A DNA stretch of 64,000 nt from NCBI GenBank assembly GCA_013399695.1, contig VXAU01000926.1, forward strand, positions 530,875-594,874, given 5' to 3'. The notes below the pieces were generated by a model. That model worked only from the letters and a program-made list of their open reading frames with translations, had not been told where the DNA came from and did no database searches. This document shows, in pieces, positions 37,019 to 50,837 of this stretch. This stretch comes from Formicarius rufipectus (lineage: Eukaryota > Chordata > Aves > Passeriformes > Formicariidae). Positions within the stretch are counted from its first letter, which is position 1. Each line of letters begins with the position of its first letter. The translations under genes were made by a program, and so were the position numbers.

Positions 37019-40000
37019 ATGAGGAAATCCATAGCCTTTTTACGAAACTATTTAGTTGCATTTACAGAATGGTATGGCAAAATGTTTTACTGCCATTTTT
37101 GAGGGTTAAGATTGCCATTCTGAGCTGTTCTGTGGCAATCACTGGCACACAGCTTCTCCACATATGATTGTCAAAATCCCTTACTGAGTCTTATACTCTT
37201 TATAGGAGTACTATAAGGAAGTTAAAATGAGTCTATGAAGAACTGACATCCAATAACTGATTCTCCTCATTCTAGAGATAAATGTATAGTGTTCACTACA
37301 TTTGTTCCTCAGTTATTCAGCACTGGATACCTTTTTTATCACAGTTTATTGTTTCCAGGTTAATATTCTCCTGCACTGGCTCAAATCTGGTTTTGTGCTC
37401 CACACATCACTGCTTATAAGAATTAATTCCACAAGTTAATAACTTTTAGTATTTGAGGGTTTTTTGGTTATTTCACTCATGATTTCCTTTTTGTGATTTC
37501 ACTTCATTTTTATACATATTAGACTTCTCCTGCCTTTTTGTTTCTCTATGTGTAAAACCCATAAAGGCAGAAAAGTGAACTCCAGCAGTTTCCTAGGTCT
37601 TTGTCCAGAGCAATCTCATTGAAATACTGATATCACTGGGCAGTTTATTTTGCTGTTTGGGTGAGCAACTCTTACATATCTTCAGGGAATGAGAAGATAT
37701 TCCAGACATTTTCATCATGCTCTATATGAGAGACAAACTAAGGTCAGAGAGATTGAAGCTGGTGGCTGTTTTAGCATGCATCATATTAATGGTTGTACTA
37801 CAGGAATTGGTAAACATCATCTGGTGAATAAAGACAAGATACCAAAAAAGTCAAATTTACAAAAGAATGTAACTAAAAGATAAGAAAGTGTATAATTAGT
37901 TATGTTCAACCTCCTAACTCCACCATTTTTTTAGAAGTCCATTATATTCTGAACAAACATCTGAAGTTTTTTCATCAATTGATTGTTTATATATTTTTTG
38001 TTTTGATAATGTTTCCATTGACTGAAGAGATTATTAAGGCAAGAAAGGAATTAATGACATTACAAGGAGCAATGCAAAGAACTGCAAGTAGCAGAAACAA
38101 TAAAATCAGCAAAAGGTGGAAGAAAAAAACTAAAAGAAAAGTGAATATTAAAATAAATATATATGCGATACTTACCTCTTTGCATCTATATTGTAAAATT
38201 GATTGTTCTTGTGGTTTTGTATGTAAAATATCGGTCCACCTGGGAGAATTATATCTTCTCTTTTAGTGACTGATGAATATAAACAAGTCAGTTCACAAAA
38301 ATTTGTATTTAAAAAAGTTCATACATCTCTTGTTTCCACAACTTACAGCTTAAAATTTAAACATTTTTACTGAAATCCATATAATTTATTTTAAAGTGTT
38401 TTACTGCCAGTAACTCCTTTTCAAATAACAGCTTATATGGTTATCGATACTTGGCGTGGCACAATCTTTAGAGAATTCGTATGAATTTTGCTTGTTCACA
38501 GAAGAAAATTACAGAATATCAACTGTTGGTAATTTAAAAAACCCCAAAAGTTCTTCTTAGGTTATTGAATTGACAGTTTGCACAGATTCACTTGCTGTAC
38601 CTTCGTTTTATCCTCCATAGCACCATAGCAGCACGTGTTCAGCAAAGGGCAAATCCACCCTCATTTCATCCTCTGGAAGTTGCATAGTTCAGTTCTGCAA
38701 TGAAGCAGAAGTAAAGGCTATATATAGGTATGCATGGGTGATGCACAGCCAAATAAAGCTGCTGAATAAATGAACTGGTGAGTCAGCAAAGCATCTGCAG
38801 AAGGAAAAGTAGGCATGATTGTTGCCAAGACACCACACCTGCAACACAAAAAGTAGCACCAATTGACCTTCTTAACTTACTGCAGCAAATGTATGGTAAT
38901 CACATCATATAGAAAAAGTGATGGACATCCTACATGTACAGCAAGTTAAGCCACGTGGTGACATGAAGCAGAGCCATAGGTGGGAGCTCTGAGAACCAAA
39001 CTGATGGAAAAAATAGGCAGCAGGGACAGATGAATAAAGTGCTGCTGTGTGTTCATTTTGGTTTTGCTGTGAATGTGGCTGGTGGAATTGGATTGAAAAT
39101 TGTTGAGAAATTATGGCTTTTATTAGGTACAAGTATCAGAATGTTAGTACCCATGTGTGGGAAATCATCCTAAACTCATTAATCCAGACCCAGGACTGAA
39201 AGAACCATTGCATTCCCTGGAAAGCACACTTGTTCTGCTTGACTGGGAAGCAGTAACTGATTTCAGATCTGGAATCACTTTTCAGCTGGATACATTGTCA
39301 TTTGCATTTGAAAATAATGTAAAAAACACTGTACTTTATGAGCCAATGTGTGATAATATTTCAGTAATTGAAAATTTGGGAAATCTGCCTAACATCTTCA
39401 AGCAAGCTAGTCCTGCTTAAAATAGACAAGCCTTGTTCCATTTGCACAGATTGGAGAGTGATCTATTTTTCCTTGGATGGCTAGTGTAGACTATATGGAT
39501 AGTAAAAATATGAGTTGGTTTTTTAGAAGAAAATGATTACCAAATTATCTGAAGTCTTGAAAAACAGAGCTAAAATTCCTAAGGTCTTAGGATTCTCTGG
39601 CCTGACTTACATTGTGTTCATATTGATTTTGGTATAAAGCATTAAACTCCAGCATGGAACAAATGTTATTATTTAAATAAACCATCTAAAATTTTGAAGA
39701 TGTCCTGATTGATAATGCTTTAATTGCATTGCAGCTTTTAAAGAATACAATGGGAAACTTAAGCAAATTCTCCAGAGCAAGAGTGAGATACCTAATTCTG
39801 AACTTTAAATGCTCAGTCTTGTCCAAGAGAAGGTGTGCACACAGTTGAACAAGTAGCTTTTATTTGCTAATTTATAAATGGAAATAGAAAATTTGGGGTC
39901 AAGGTGGGGCCTTCTGAGGGAAATATGTGTGTATGTGGGAGGGTTGAGGTGCAGCGGAGAAAGCGCACAAAAAAAAGAAGCTTCAGGGAAAAGGGACATG

Positions 40001-41689
40001 GACATAGGAAGAAACTGAGCATCCTTGGACTAGAAGTGCAGTTGTTAATTAAGTATGGATGATTTATCTGGGTTGCAGATTAAAAATACTGAGGATGCAG
40101 AGACACTATTTCAGACTCTGTGAGGAGCCTGCTTAGTTCTAGGGACCCTTTGATGCAATGTGGTGCATGCACTTCTAGTCTGCATTAAAATACTCAGGTA
40201 GACCTCAGCTAGCAATTTTCTGAGCTCATTCTGTGTAAATTATCTCAGGATTATGCCATAGTGCTTATTACCTCCTATCATATCTGGAATACCTAGCTTG
40301 TCCTAAGCATCTACCTCTATGGCTAAAGAAGATATGATTGTACAGTCAGTCAGTTAATTTATTGGATTTCTTGGAGGTAAAATATCTCCCTATCTTACAG
40401 AACTTAGTAATTAAAAAAAAAATAGCTGATAAGTATTGTTTATTAATTTTATGGTAAAGATTGAGATTAAATCTGTTTCTCCAGAGTGCAGTTTCATTGC
40501 TGTGGCAGAGAAAAACACCCCACCCCTCTCCTTAGGCCACACTGACGTCAAAACTGCTCATTAGGCATTAGCCTTGATGCACAGCACCTGGGCTAAGCTC
40601 CTCTTGAGCTTACCAGAAACACTGACTAGTCCCAGAAACTGAAGAGCTGCCTAATGAGCTCCTGTTTTCCAATGAACAGCCCTAGAAACCTGTTTTTTCT
40701 TTTCTGAGTAACAACCCAAGTGGAATAATGTTTTTGTTGTCAAACTTTCAAAGAAAGTTACTGGTCTGAATAAGACACCTCTCAGAGCCATCAGGCTCTC
40801 ACCTTTGCTGTACTTGGAGGACTGCTGCTGAACTCATATGATGGAGCCTGAGCTCAACCCTGTGCCCATGGAGAAGGTGCAAAAGCATCCAAAGTGAGTA
40901 CTTCTCTGAACTCAAAGGGAATTTTTCACACATGTATACCTTTTGCATACTCCTTTAGGCCTGTGTGTGCAGGTGTGAGTATGCTGTAGAGAATGTACTA
41001 TGAATGTTGCTCTCTTAGATTCTTAAGTACTTTAGATCTGTAAGTAACTTGGGCATATAAGTGAATTACTGTTGTGCAATAGTAAATTCTACATCATTCT
41101 TGCTAAATTGTGGAAAATGAGTTATCAATTAAGTGCTGTTAAAACCTTTAGGCCTAAACCATTGATCAAGTTCAATGTTAAGCTTGGCAAGGCAGTCCAC
41201 CTTAAACTTTATGACTCAGTGGGCAGTTCTGATTCCTTTTAATCCTTAAGCTTTCCTATCCTTATACCTTTCTACCTCTAGCCTCCATGTAGATAATTTT
41301 TTTGTTGATTTTAGTTTAAATTAATGGATTTTAGATTTGTGTCCTTTTTTTTTTTCCTGTGTGCTTTAACCATCTAGTAAGTAGTAGAGTGAACCTTGCC
41401 AATTGACTTTGTCGTGCTTTCACTTTAATATTAAACCTGCTTTTGCTGATACCATTGATGGTGATTCTTTGAACAACTTAAAGCAATTATTTGTGTCAAC
41501 TGCACAAATCATAAGACTACCTTTTTGTTCAGCTTTTTATTTACAGCACTATCTGCCTGCCGTTTTCTCTCAAAAGTGACACAAAGTGCCCCATGTTCAG
41601 TCACCCCTTCACTGCATAACCTTAGTCTGTCTCAACAGAGCATGGGAACAGAAAGTGTATGAGCTGAAGGTAATTTTATGTCATTTATA
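37019..41689. other. Intergenic stretch, nothing recognised
   Basis: AT-rich DNA with open frames no longer than about 95 codons. A perfect TGACGTCA palindrome (CRE-type octamer) lies at 40543-40550, but one copy is expected by chance in a window of this size. No transposon, RNA gene or exon could be supported. Confidence 0.45.
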
Positions 41690-42130
41690 ATGTCACTTTA
41701 TATGTAAGTAGCAAGGTTTAGGTAGCAGGGCAGAGGGAGGATGCAGTGATGACCTCTATGGGAAGAAGTCAGTGTCTGCCCCATGCAGGACACAGACAGC
41801 TGTAGAGAGGTGCTCCACAGAGCCACCACAGGGCACAGCGGAGCCTGGCAGCCAAGGTGGTGGCACCTCTGTGGAAATGTATTTAAGAAAGTATAAAATA
41901 TTAAATGGAGAGAGGAGAAGGGAACAAAAAGAGTGAGGAAGAACAGAAGGGGCACAACGATTAGATGAGGAAGATATGCTCCATGGCAGAGAAAAATAGT
42001 CACTGCTCTCTGTGGAGGTCCCACACCATAGTAGATGGTTATTGAAGCAACTGCAGGATGTGGAGATCACATGACAGAGCACATGTTCACTTTTAACTAA
42101 TAGAAAAAATATGGCACGGCTTTGCTTCAG
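41690..42130 (-). repeat. Possible old LTR-type or unclassified interspersed repeat
   Basis: A GC-richer block in AT-rich surroundings. On the minus strand it ends in a segment resembling avian LTR tails I recall (a bagged pyrimidine block, then ctgctacctaaaccttgct before a TATA-rich region). It accounts for two overlapping minus-strand open frames of 134 and 108 codons that have no domain. No terminal dinucleotides, target-site duplication or internal viral gene can be seen. Assignment is from memory of the pattern only. Confidence 0.25.
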
Positions 42131-42607
42131 TCCCAGGTAACAGTTTATGGAGAAACTCACACATTCTAGGGGCTGAGGGCTTCAGAGCCTAACAATGATG
42201 CTTTTAGACTTATTTCAGTCACTTAGGAGCTCTAGCCTGTGTCACCAGTACAATGGAAAGATTATGAGATTTGCCATGATTCCAGTGGCTTTGACAGCAG
42301 GTTCAAGGCTGCTGTGTCTAATGATTGCATCACAAGACCATAAATCTGGAAATAAAATTTCAATGCTAGTTTCTAACACTTTTTTTACCTTAAAACTGAA
42401 GTTTGTCAACCACAAGGTGGTGTTGCTCCTGTTCACAAAATTAGGAATTTTAAGAAGTGAGTTTTCAAATAGAACAAATTTGAAGGTGAAGGTTGCTTAA
42501 CCTTATCTGTAGTTCACATAAAGAAAATTTTTTTCTGTCTGTACTAAATATTTAATTATTTATGTTATTAAAGTAATCCTGTGCTAAATGTGGAGTAGAA
42601 CTCTGCC

Positions 42608-42657
42608 AAAAAACAAACAAACAAAAGCACAAACAAAGAACAAACAAAAAATAAAAA
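42608..42657. repeat. (CAAA)n simple repeat
   Basis: About 50 bp of AAAC tetramers interrupted by GCAC and GAAC. Same class as the other A/C tracts in this window. Confidence 0.85.
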
Positions 42658-43119
42658 TGGGAGGAAACAGAAAATTACTTGAAACTGAACACTCTAAATG
42701 AGGAAAAAAAAAAGGCGATCCATTAGATCCCAATGATAACTCAGAACTTGGATGGAATCATCAATAAATCTATCTGTCTTCAGTGCTGTTGTGCAGGCTA
42801 GGAAAAATGATACCTCAGGAGCCAGTACTTTCAGGTGGAAAGAAAGGTAAAAACTTTCTTAGTCTATGAAAGCAGGAGTGTGCTTACTCTGCCTCACTTA
42901 CTTTCTTTTAGAACTGAGATGTGGAGGGATCAGACCTGGAACATCATCATTCTTATATCTGAACTCTTTATTTTTTTTAGAACACGTAGTTCAGAGCTGT
43001 AGTTTCTGTATGTAAGGTGAAGACATAGAAAGCCAAAGCTCAATGAGAGTTGAAATTAGCCAATGTTGTGTCAGATAAGAAAGGCTTTTTAGAGTATTAT
43101 TGTAACAAGAGGGTGGTCT

Positions 43120-43575
43120 GAAGAAAACCTTGGACTACTACTTGTTGAAGATGGTCATCTGGCTAGTAGGGATGAAGATGAAGCAGAGAGGCATTCAGTG
43201 ATTTTTTATTTTTTTTTTTTTTTTTATCTCTGTCTTTGACAGTAGTGATAGACTTTGGACTGTCCCATCCCCTGAGTTGAAGGTCTAGGAATGTGTCCAT
43301 TTGTGGATACTGAAATTGTAAGGGACCAACTGTATCAGCTGGAAGGGCACAAGTTCATGGGGCTGTGTGAAATTCATCCCAGAGTACTGAAGGAGCTAAT
43401 GGATGTTATAGTTTCATCCCTTTTGGTTATCTATCAGTGGTCTTGAGAGTGTGGAAAGGTCCCTGCTGGCTGGAAGACAACCAGTGTTATTCCAGTTGAG
43501 AAGAAAGGCATAAGGAAAGTCTAAGAAACAACAGATGTGTTAGTCTCACCTCAGTTCCTGTCAAAATTCATGTTA
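43120..43575 (+). mobile_element. CR1 LINE ORF2 fragment (start of reverse transcriptase region)
   Basis: Read in frame on the + strand, the block from about 43330 gives a CR1 ORF2 pattern: IHPRVLKELMDVIVS, then an Ile-Tyr-Gln-Trp-Ser segment, GKVPAGWKTTSVIPVEKKG and a Ser-Pro-Gln-Phe-Leu segment. This corresponds to the stretch linking the endonuclease and reverse transcriptase domains. Stop codons interrupt the frame (after the Tyr-Gln-Trp-Ser and Gly-Ile-Arg-Lys-Val parts). The upstream part (43120-43330) also fits CR1 but carries a poly-T insertion (43203-43227). Both ends are missing, so it is a dead fragment. Confidence 0.8.
43203..43227. repeat. Poly-T tract inside CR1 fragment
   Basis: A nearly pure T run of about 25 nt interrupts the CR1 sequence between a GCATTCAGTG segment and ATCTCTGTCTTTGACAG. 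In other CR1 copies the equivalent place reads roughly CTTTCTTTGCCTC, so it looks like expansion of a short native T-rich stretch. Confidence 0.75.
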
Positions 43576-44160
43576 ACAGAACAGGTCTTCATCTTGTTTT
43601 ACTATTCTAAGGATTTAAATTTAATTTTATGTTTAATTTATGTGTAACTCCAGCACCAAATGCTCCAGTTTCTCACATTTTCTGCCCTACTGCTCAGTCC
43701 TGTATATCATTCTAGTTGTGTCGGTTTCTCTTCTTCTGTCTTCACATGTCCACATGCCTAACTCTAGCCAACACTCACCATTTCCTTTGGTGGAGGCAGT
43801 CTAAATTGCAGATAGTCTCATAAATCTCCAGTAACAGTTGGACTGATTGGCTCCTTTAGCCACTGTCTGCACCAAAGACTAAGTTGGTTATTCCATGAAA
43901 CCTTTTTTCTTTCCTAACCTGGATTCTTCTTTTGTTCATTATTATGTAATACACTTTTTAAAATTTAGAGGTAGGCTATAAGTACATGAGCATGTATAAT
44001 ACTAACATGGATCTGAGAGCAAGTGTTCCAAGGCAAAAGGCAACTGCATCTGTGTTTATATAGCAGAAGTTCAAATAAATTAATTTTTTTATCAGGTCTG
44101 CAGACTTTCATAATAAGTTAATAGTACCTTTTGCCATACTAGAAATCAACTTACAGGAAG

Positions 44161-44340
44161 GAAAAAGTAAAAAAAAAAAAAGGCAATAAAAAACACCAAA
44201 AAAACCCAAAACCAAACAAAACCAAAACCCCATAAAACAAACCAAACCAACCAATCAAACAAAACCAAAACAAAAAACACAAACAAAACCCCAAACAAAC
44301 AAAACCCCCTAAACAAAACAAACAAACAAACCCCAAAAAA
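44161..44340. repeat. Long A/C-rich simple repeat (CAAAA)n
   Basis: About 180 bp with no G after the first few bases and T only rarely. It is a patchwork of AAAAC, AAACC and CCAAAA units. The Phe/Leu/Gly/Cys-rich minus-strand open frame over it is a composition artefact. Confidence 0.9.
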
Positions 44341-46379
44341 TTGTAGTGAAATTGCAAGTATAGACCCAATTTATCTACAAGTTCTTTAAAGTTTAACCTT
44401 GGACGTATTTGGCCTTTTTAGTCTAAGTTAAAGTGGTAAAAACAAAGGAACATTCATAATGGAGTTTGACCGCAGTGTGTTCCTGGACGAGGAAGTTTCC
44501 AGATGATATTCACAAAGTTTGAGACGACATGAAGGATAAATCCCTGCAGATGGCAGCAGAGCTTTAAACTTCAGCACTACAAGCGCAGTACTTGGTATAG
44601 TCGGAGGCAGAACCCTCTAATGAAGACACTGATTTCCACAGACTATTACAGTGACGTATTTTGCCAGTAGTCAGCATGTTACTGATGCCTTTTATTTTTT
44701 TTTTTTTCGTTGTTTTCAGCTTAAAGGGGAAAGTTTTAGTAACTGTCAAATAGCAGAAGGATGTTTCTGAGCCTGGTGGAATCACTGCAAGTTCCCAATG
44801 CAGTCATCTCCAACCCCTCTGTTTCAAGTACTGCAGGTGGTGGGTTTTTTTCCCAAATATTTTGCATCCTTTAGGTTTGCAGAAAGAATTTGACATAGAT
44901 GACTTGGAGTAGCATAGCACACTAATACTTCTATAATAGCTAGTTCAGTTGTAGGAAAATGTGACTGCTAAAAAAACCCCTTCATGTTACAAACAGATCT
45001 AAAGACACCACATCAGAAACAGAATAAAGAGTGAGTTCAAATACCTGAAAAGACACCCTTGATGGTCTATTTGGATATGAAATACTGTTTCCCTTACTTT
45101 TTCTAGCTCTTTCCAAAGGTGATTTCTTGTGCCTGTCATGCTGCATAGGCTCTTGCTTGCTTGCCCTAAAGTCTTTATCACCTTTTTCCTCCCCTTTTCT
45201 CACCAATGCTAAAACATCTTGTAATTTATCTCACCCATCTTTACATCTTCATCTCTCTTGGGAATTTTTAGCATTCAGTTTTAATACAATAGAAACAATC
45301 CAGGAGGGAATGGTCAAACGGTACCCTGTGCAGGTACACCTATCCTTATATTGTCTTGATTTTGTGGTAGTCCCTCTACTCTTAAGGAATAGTTTAGTAC
45401 TCATTATGTTTTTTCTGCATTTAAATATTTTGACTTTTCCTTCTCTGTCTTCAAGGAAGAAGGCATTGCTTTTATTGTCATATCTTCACCTCTGTGCTCA
45501 CATTGCAGTTTATTCAGAACAGTGACTGTCTTCTTAATTTATGTACAAAGTATCTACATATCATGCTTGATTGAATGACTGATTGTTAGCAAATGGCTGT
45601 CTATTTTGACACAGTTTCCTGTCTGGGTTCTTCAAAAAGATGAAGGATGAAATAGTTTACTGGCAGCATAGTGTATGAAGGTCGAATAAGTCTTTGTTGC
45701 CAAAATGTAGATGTCTAAAGAGCAATTTTGAAGCACATGGATGGGACAGCTCTGTTGGGGTTTTCAGAAGATTTATTTCTTCAAGATAGTAAACTTTTAA
45801 CCTCTGCTAAAATGTGCTCAGTGTACAGCTAAATGCCTGCAAACCTAGTCTGGTCATGGAATTTTTGTTAGTGTTCCACTTGCCATCCTGTAATTTTGTA
45901 TAGTGTAACTGGATTCTAAAGATCCTTGGTTTTTAACAGTAGGGAAAACTGATCTCTGTAAAGGCTTTGGAATGCTTCTAGATGGAAGGTGTTATGTAAA
46001 TTGTTGCCAGTTTTACTGTTTCATACACTGTGAACTGATGAAAGACAGGAAGGGAGTGGCAGTTACCTCTTGATATAACGTAAAACTTGCCTTAGGTAGG
46101 ACCACTCTCCTTACTGCACACTTCATTCAGTCCCAGTGGAAAAGCAACGGTGGCATCTGCTGTTTTCATAGCCACCCGAAGAAGATGCCATGTCTCTGAC
46201 TGGCTATCCCTGATGGCAAAACAGCAAAGTAGTAATGTGAGAAACAGCTCTGCTGAAAATAACTTGTTATCATCACTGAAGCCCGTGGATTCATTCCTGC
46301 TATAGATCTGTTTTCCCTATGGCAAATCCCTTCTCCCATAGTGGTGGATTGCTGCCATGACTCTCTTGGGCATTCCCAA

Positions 46380-46447
46380 TTTTGTTGTTGTTTTTTGTTT
46401 GTTTGTTTTTGTGTTTTGTTGTTGTCTGTTTGTTTTTGTTTTTTTAC
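46380..46447. repeat. G/T-rich simple repeat (GTTT)n
   Basis: TTG trinucleotides pass into GTTT tetramers and a poly-T end. It is the complement class of the CAAA tracts. Confidence 0.88.
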
Positions 46448-46532
46448 TGCTTACAGAGTAAAAGAGGACATGATAAAGGGGAAGGGAGAAGCTGCTAAAA
46501 GAAAGATGCCATTATGTGACAAAACTAAGAGG

Positions 46533-46560
46533 AACAACAACAACAACAGCAATAACAAAA
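46533..46560. repeat. (AAC)n microsatellite
   Basis: About five AAC units, followed by AGC and AAT variants. Confidence 0.75.
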
Positions 46561-49500
46561 GCAGCTCAGGTTCTTACTTTTACTTCAATATTGTAATTTA
46601 GACACTTAAAAATTGTTTCCAGTTTGTTTCCATTCACTTCAGAGAGAGAGAGTGAAGGAGAGAAAATATAACACTGCACTGTATCATTACCACTTTGCTG
46701 GAGATTCTACAGTTGGAATAACAAGGGAAAAAATAATAAAAGCAGGAATAACAGTAACTGTGGCTGAAAATCTGCACAGGGCCAGCAGGGTGGCCCAACA
46801 GAAGGCACCCCTAACCCCTCTGAGCAACAGCTGACCTGTGAGTAAACCTGAACACTCACCCAATAATCAGTCAATTAATACAAAAGTAGATGAGCTGTAG
46901 AATTTGAAACCCCTGCCAAATGAAAACATACTATGACCAAGAAATGAAACAATGGCTGCCCAAGCTGGAAACTGGTCACAGTTTACAGCAGAAATAAAAA
47001 CCTGTTTCAACTGACAAGGGTGGAAATAGCAGACTAGGAGTCTATTAAGACTGGGTAGTTCTGCACTGTGGAGGTGAGTAGATCAGTAAGGAGTAGCAAA
47101 AAACTTGTGATGCATTAAGGCAATAATAGAAATCTTTCAAGAGGAAACAGAATTAGCTTCCGCTGTCTATGAACAAAGTATTTCACCTAATCCTGAGGAA
47201 ATGAAACACCTTGCGAGCAATTCAAGGTCTGACAATGTTAATCTGAAACTACCTGTCAGTGTGGGCAAGATTAATTAAACAGAGAAAGATCTAAGACAGC
47301 TCTGAAAAGCGTTAGCAATCAAAATTTTCAGCCAGGTTTTTGTGTATAGATGTATGCTTTTATGTATATGAATATATATACACCTATATATTTGTGTGTA
47401 TATACTTACCCAAAAAATATATAGACAGGTCTTATCCTCACTGGATAACTTGCAAAAGAATGGGAGAAGCCTCAAGTGGTACCACATTCAAAGCTGGGAT
47501 CAAGAAATGAAGCAGAACAGGAGTATAATATCAAGATTTTTATCTGTCAGTTTCAAAATTATGGAAAGATCCTCCCAGACTGCTGTGGTGACTGCTTCAA
47601 ACAGGTGAACCAACTCAGAAGCACAAATTAACATGCATAGCAACAGATATTTTGAAAATTATTTGTAAGCAGAGAAACAACACTATTGGTAGATTGGTGA
47701 CTTGGGGATTCTTTTAAATGATGATGAATATTTAGAATGTATTTTTGAGGAACTGTGTGGAAAACTATTGTGTTTTTGTGAGGTAGCCAAGGAACTAATT
47801 TCACAGCCATGGGATAGCCTGTGTAAATAATAAGAAAGACAATCCATTGAGAAATTGGATTTCAGTGTACATTTCCAAGCCAAGAGACAAAAGTGACCCT
47901 GATAGTGGCCATATGGAATGCTACAAAAGCTCTAATGTAAATACTGTTAAAAGGAGTGCTGTGTCCAGAGGATGGTTACACTTTCTGAAAGGGCATATGT
48001 TTACTCACTAAGGACATATGGCTTCTCACTAAATACAGAATTACAAAGCAACTACTGGACCGCTGACCTGATGTGCACTTCTCAAAGCTCATGGATTTGT
48101 TTTTCCAGGGTTTTGATGAATTCACTACTGAGCTAGAAGCAGCTGAATCCAAAGAAGAACCTGTACCTAAATGTTGTCCAAGTTCAGTAATGTTCACATT
48201 CAGAAAACCAGTGTAGACCCAGACTCCTATTTTGAAAGCTGTTGTCTGTCAGGTGGAAGAGAGTAAGGTTTGTCTGAATGACGTTTGAAATGCTGCTCTG
48301 GTACAACACTGAGCACTTGCATTGCCTGACTTTCATTAACATCATTAGAACACTTAAATATTTAATGGAAAGGACATATTATGCCACAGTTTTTGACAAA
48401 AAACCCCAAACCATTGGCATAGAAGGAAAAGTGGACAGGCTGAAAAACTATTTAAATAAAATGAATGACTGTGAGAAAAAATAAATTTTGCAAAAAAGAA
48501 TTCATCATGCCAAAATGATACCAGGTTAAACTGGAAATTATTTAAAAGTATCTGGTAGAAGGGAAACTGCCGCAGGCCTTGGAATGCCAAGCCTGATACA
48601 GAAATGAGCTGGTACTGAGGATCCCTCAGGATGAAGCCACTTTATAACTGGGGAACTGATGCACTTCTGCCTTGTAAATTCTGCCAGCAGGTTTGCTGCT
48701 GCGGGCATGTACAGAAGGTTTCCAAATATGAAAAGACTGAGTCTTGCAGCAGCACTTTGCAAAAAAAGAAAAATGGATAATATGGCCTGGAGGAGGAGGG
48801 AAAGGCAGAGGCATGAATTTGCAGACCCACTGAGAAAGAAGCAAAGAACAAGGTCCTGTAGCAACCAGATGTAAAATATGGTATTTTTTAATTTCTCAAG
48901 TGCCATTCTCAGTGAAGTTGAGTGTATTGGGCTATGCCTGATTATTCATAAACAGCAGGGACAGAGACTGTCTGCCTCGTTCCTTCTCTATTGATCAGCC
49001 CAAAGAAATGAAAACAGAGAAAGAGGGTAGGCCCACTTCTGGAGGCTGACAGTATGTATTGAGGCTTTCCTGATAGAGTTCATATCAATCTCCTAGTCAA
49101 TGAGATTTTAGTGAAAAGTTTCATGTAACGTTTTTCTTGCACAAAGAAAGTCTTGAGATTTAAATTTGGTGAAAACATGGGTATTACTGTGTAGAACTGA
49201 GAAATGTTGGCATCTTGTCACTCACCTGAAGTGATTTTGGCTATTTTGAAGGCAGATAATAATTTTAATTAAAATGTTATATTGCTTTATAGTAGATATT
49301 ATGTTGAATCCTTAAACAAACCTGTCGGTTTCCCTGCTGACCTGTCACCTTCTCACTGATGTATTCTTACAGTTTTGCCCCAGGAGGTGCTGGTTTTCAT
49401 TATTGATCCCAGTAGGAAAAGCACTCAGACTCTGCAAAGTACCTCTTGAAAGACTTTTTTATTTGAGCTAACACTATAGAGAGGATGGTATAGATAATTT

Positions 49501-50810
49501 TACATCTCTTCAGATGCTGGGAACCCTGAGTTGCACAGTATTGACAGGCCTCCAATCAAGACACAGCACACTGTGCAGATTTCATCCAAGGAAAGATTAT
49601 ACAGCATTTTGGCCTTCAAGCTCTTGCAGGATTTTCTCAAAAGAAAACAACCCTATTCATCATCTCCACTGTCACACAAAAGGTTCTCATGAGAAATTGT
49701 TGCTGCACTTTATAGGTAAAGGCGAGGGCAGGCAGGTGGTGCAGTTACTGTTGAGTGGGAGCTGCCACTGGCCCTGTTGCCTTTAGCTGGATGACTTTTT
49801 CCTCTGGCACAGGGATATGCACAGCATGATACTGTCCTGAAGGCCAAGCTCTAAGTGGTACAAAGCACAATACAGCTCTGTGACAACTCAGGTTAACTGT
49901 GAAATGTTGCACAATAATCTTCCAGTTCCGATCATTCCGCTTAGGATAATTCAGAGAACAGCTAATTGCACGGTTCCCTCCCTCTCTCATACATCTCATC
50001 CTTTTCTATTATTTTCAGGGATTTGGCTATCATTTGGAACATGTATTTTTTTTTCCTTCTTTGTTAAACAAGGCTTTAGAACAATTGCAGAAGGCAGACT
50101 CTTGAAGAATTAATTCCAGGTTTTACAATGTATGTGGTGCAAGTCTGGAAAAAATGTTCAGAATTTTAGTCAGTCTAGAAAAGTTCCCAGTATGGCTGAA
50201 TTGAGCAGATTTAGCTTTATGCTGAACTTTAGTGATTAATCTTAACCAAGGATGTGATATGGCCTCAGACAAACTGGCACCCAATACTGTTTCATGCAGG
50301 TACTATAGAATCTCTTTTCTTTGTTACAGAGGCTTTGTATCTTTGATATTTGGGTTTGTTGGTTTGTTTTTTTTGAGATGGCCTGTCTCAATGAAAAGTA
50401 AGCTATTCCTCTTGTTTTTCACAGTCCTTTGTTGTCTCCTTCCTTACCAGATGGCAAGGATTTTGCAATGCCTTTTCACTGCCCAGATGCACAAAATCAA
50501 CCCTTCATATTGTTCTAGTTCTGTCTTCGTCTTTTTCTGAAGTAAATTTTTCCCCTTTGGTCCTTCAACTCTTTCTAAGGAATGTTAGATTGACTCTGTG
50601 GAATTGTCCAGGTTTATACTATTCTCTCTTTCCTATCAGCACATCATTTACTTCAATACTTGATGTTTCTTCATTGTAGCTTTCAGGTGGTGACTTGTTA
50701 GTACCAACGAATTGAATCTGATTTCGTTTGAAAATTTACAGTATAAAACAAGCAGTTATGCAATTGAAAAGGGACATTTCTAAAACAAAGGCTTACTTAG
50801 GTTTTGTGGT

Positions 50811-50837
50811 GGTTTTTGTTTGTTTGTTTGTTTTTTT
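50811..50837. repeat. (GTTT)n simple repeat
   Basis: Three to four TGTT/GTTT tetramers ending in a T7 run. Confidence 0.75.

Noticed and set aside
40543..40550. Perfect TGACGTCA (CRE) palindrome.
   Set aside because: About one copy is expected by chance in 64 kb and no promoter lies nearby.
44151..44369. Minus-strand Phe/Gly/Leu/Cys-rich 72-codon frame resembling a membrane protein.
   Set aside because: It is the translation of a CAAAA simple repeat.
45127..45525. Plus-strand 132-codon frame.
   Set aside because: Ser/Leu-rich composition from pyrimidine-rich DNA, with no domain or splice support.
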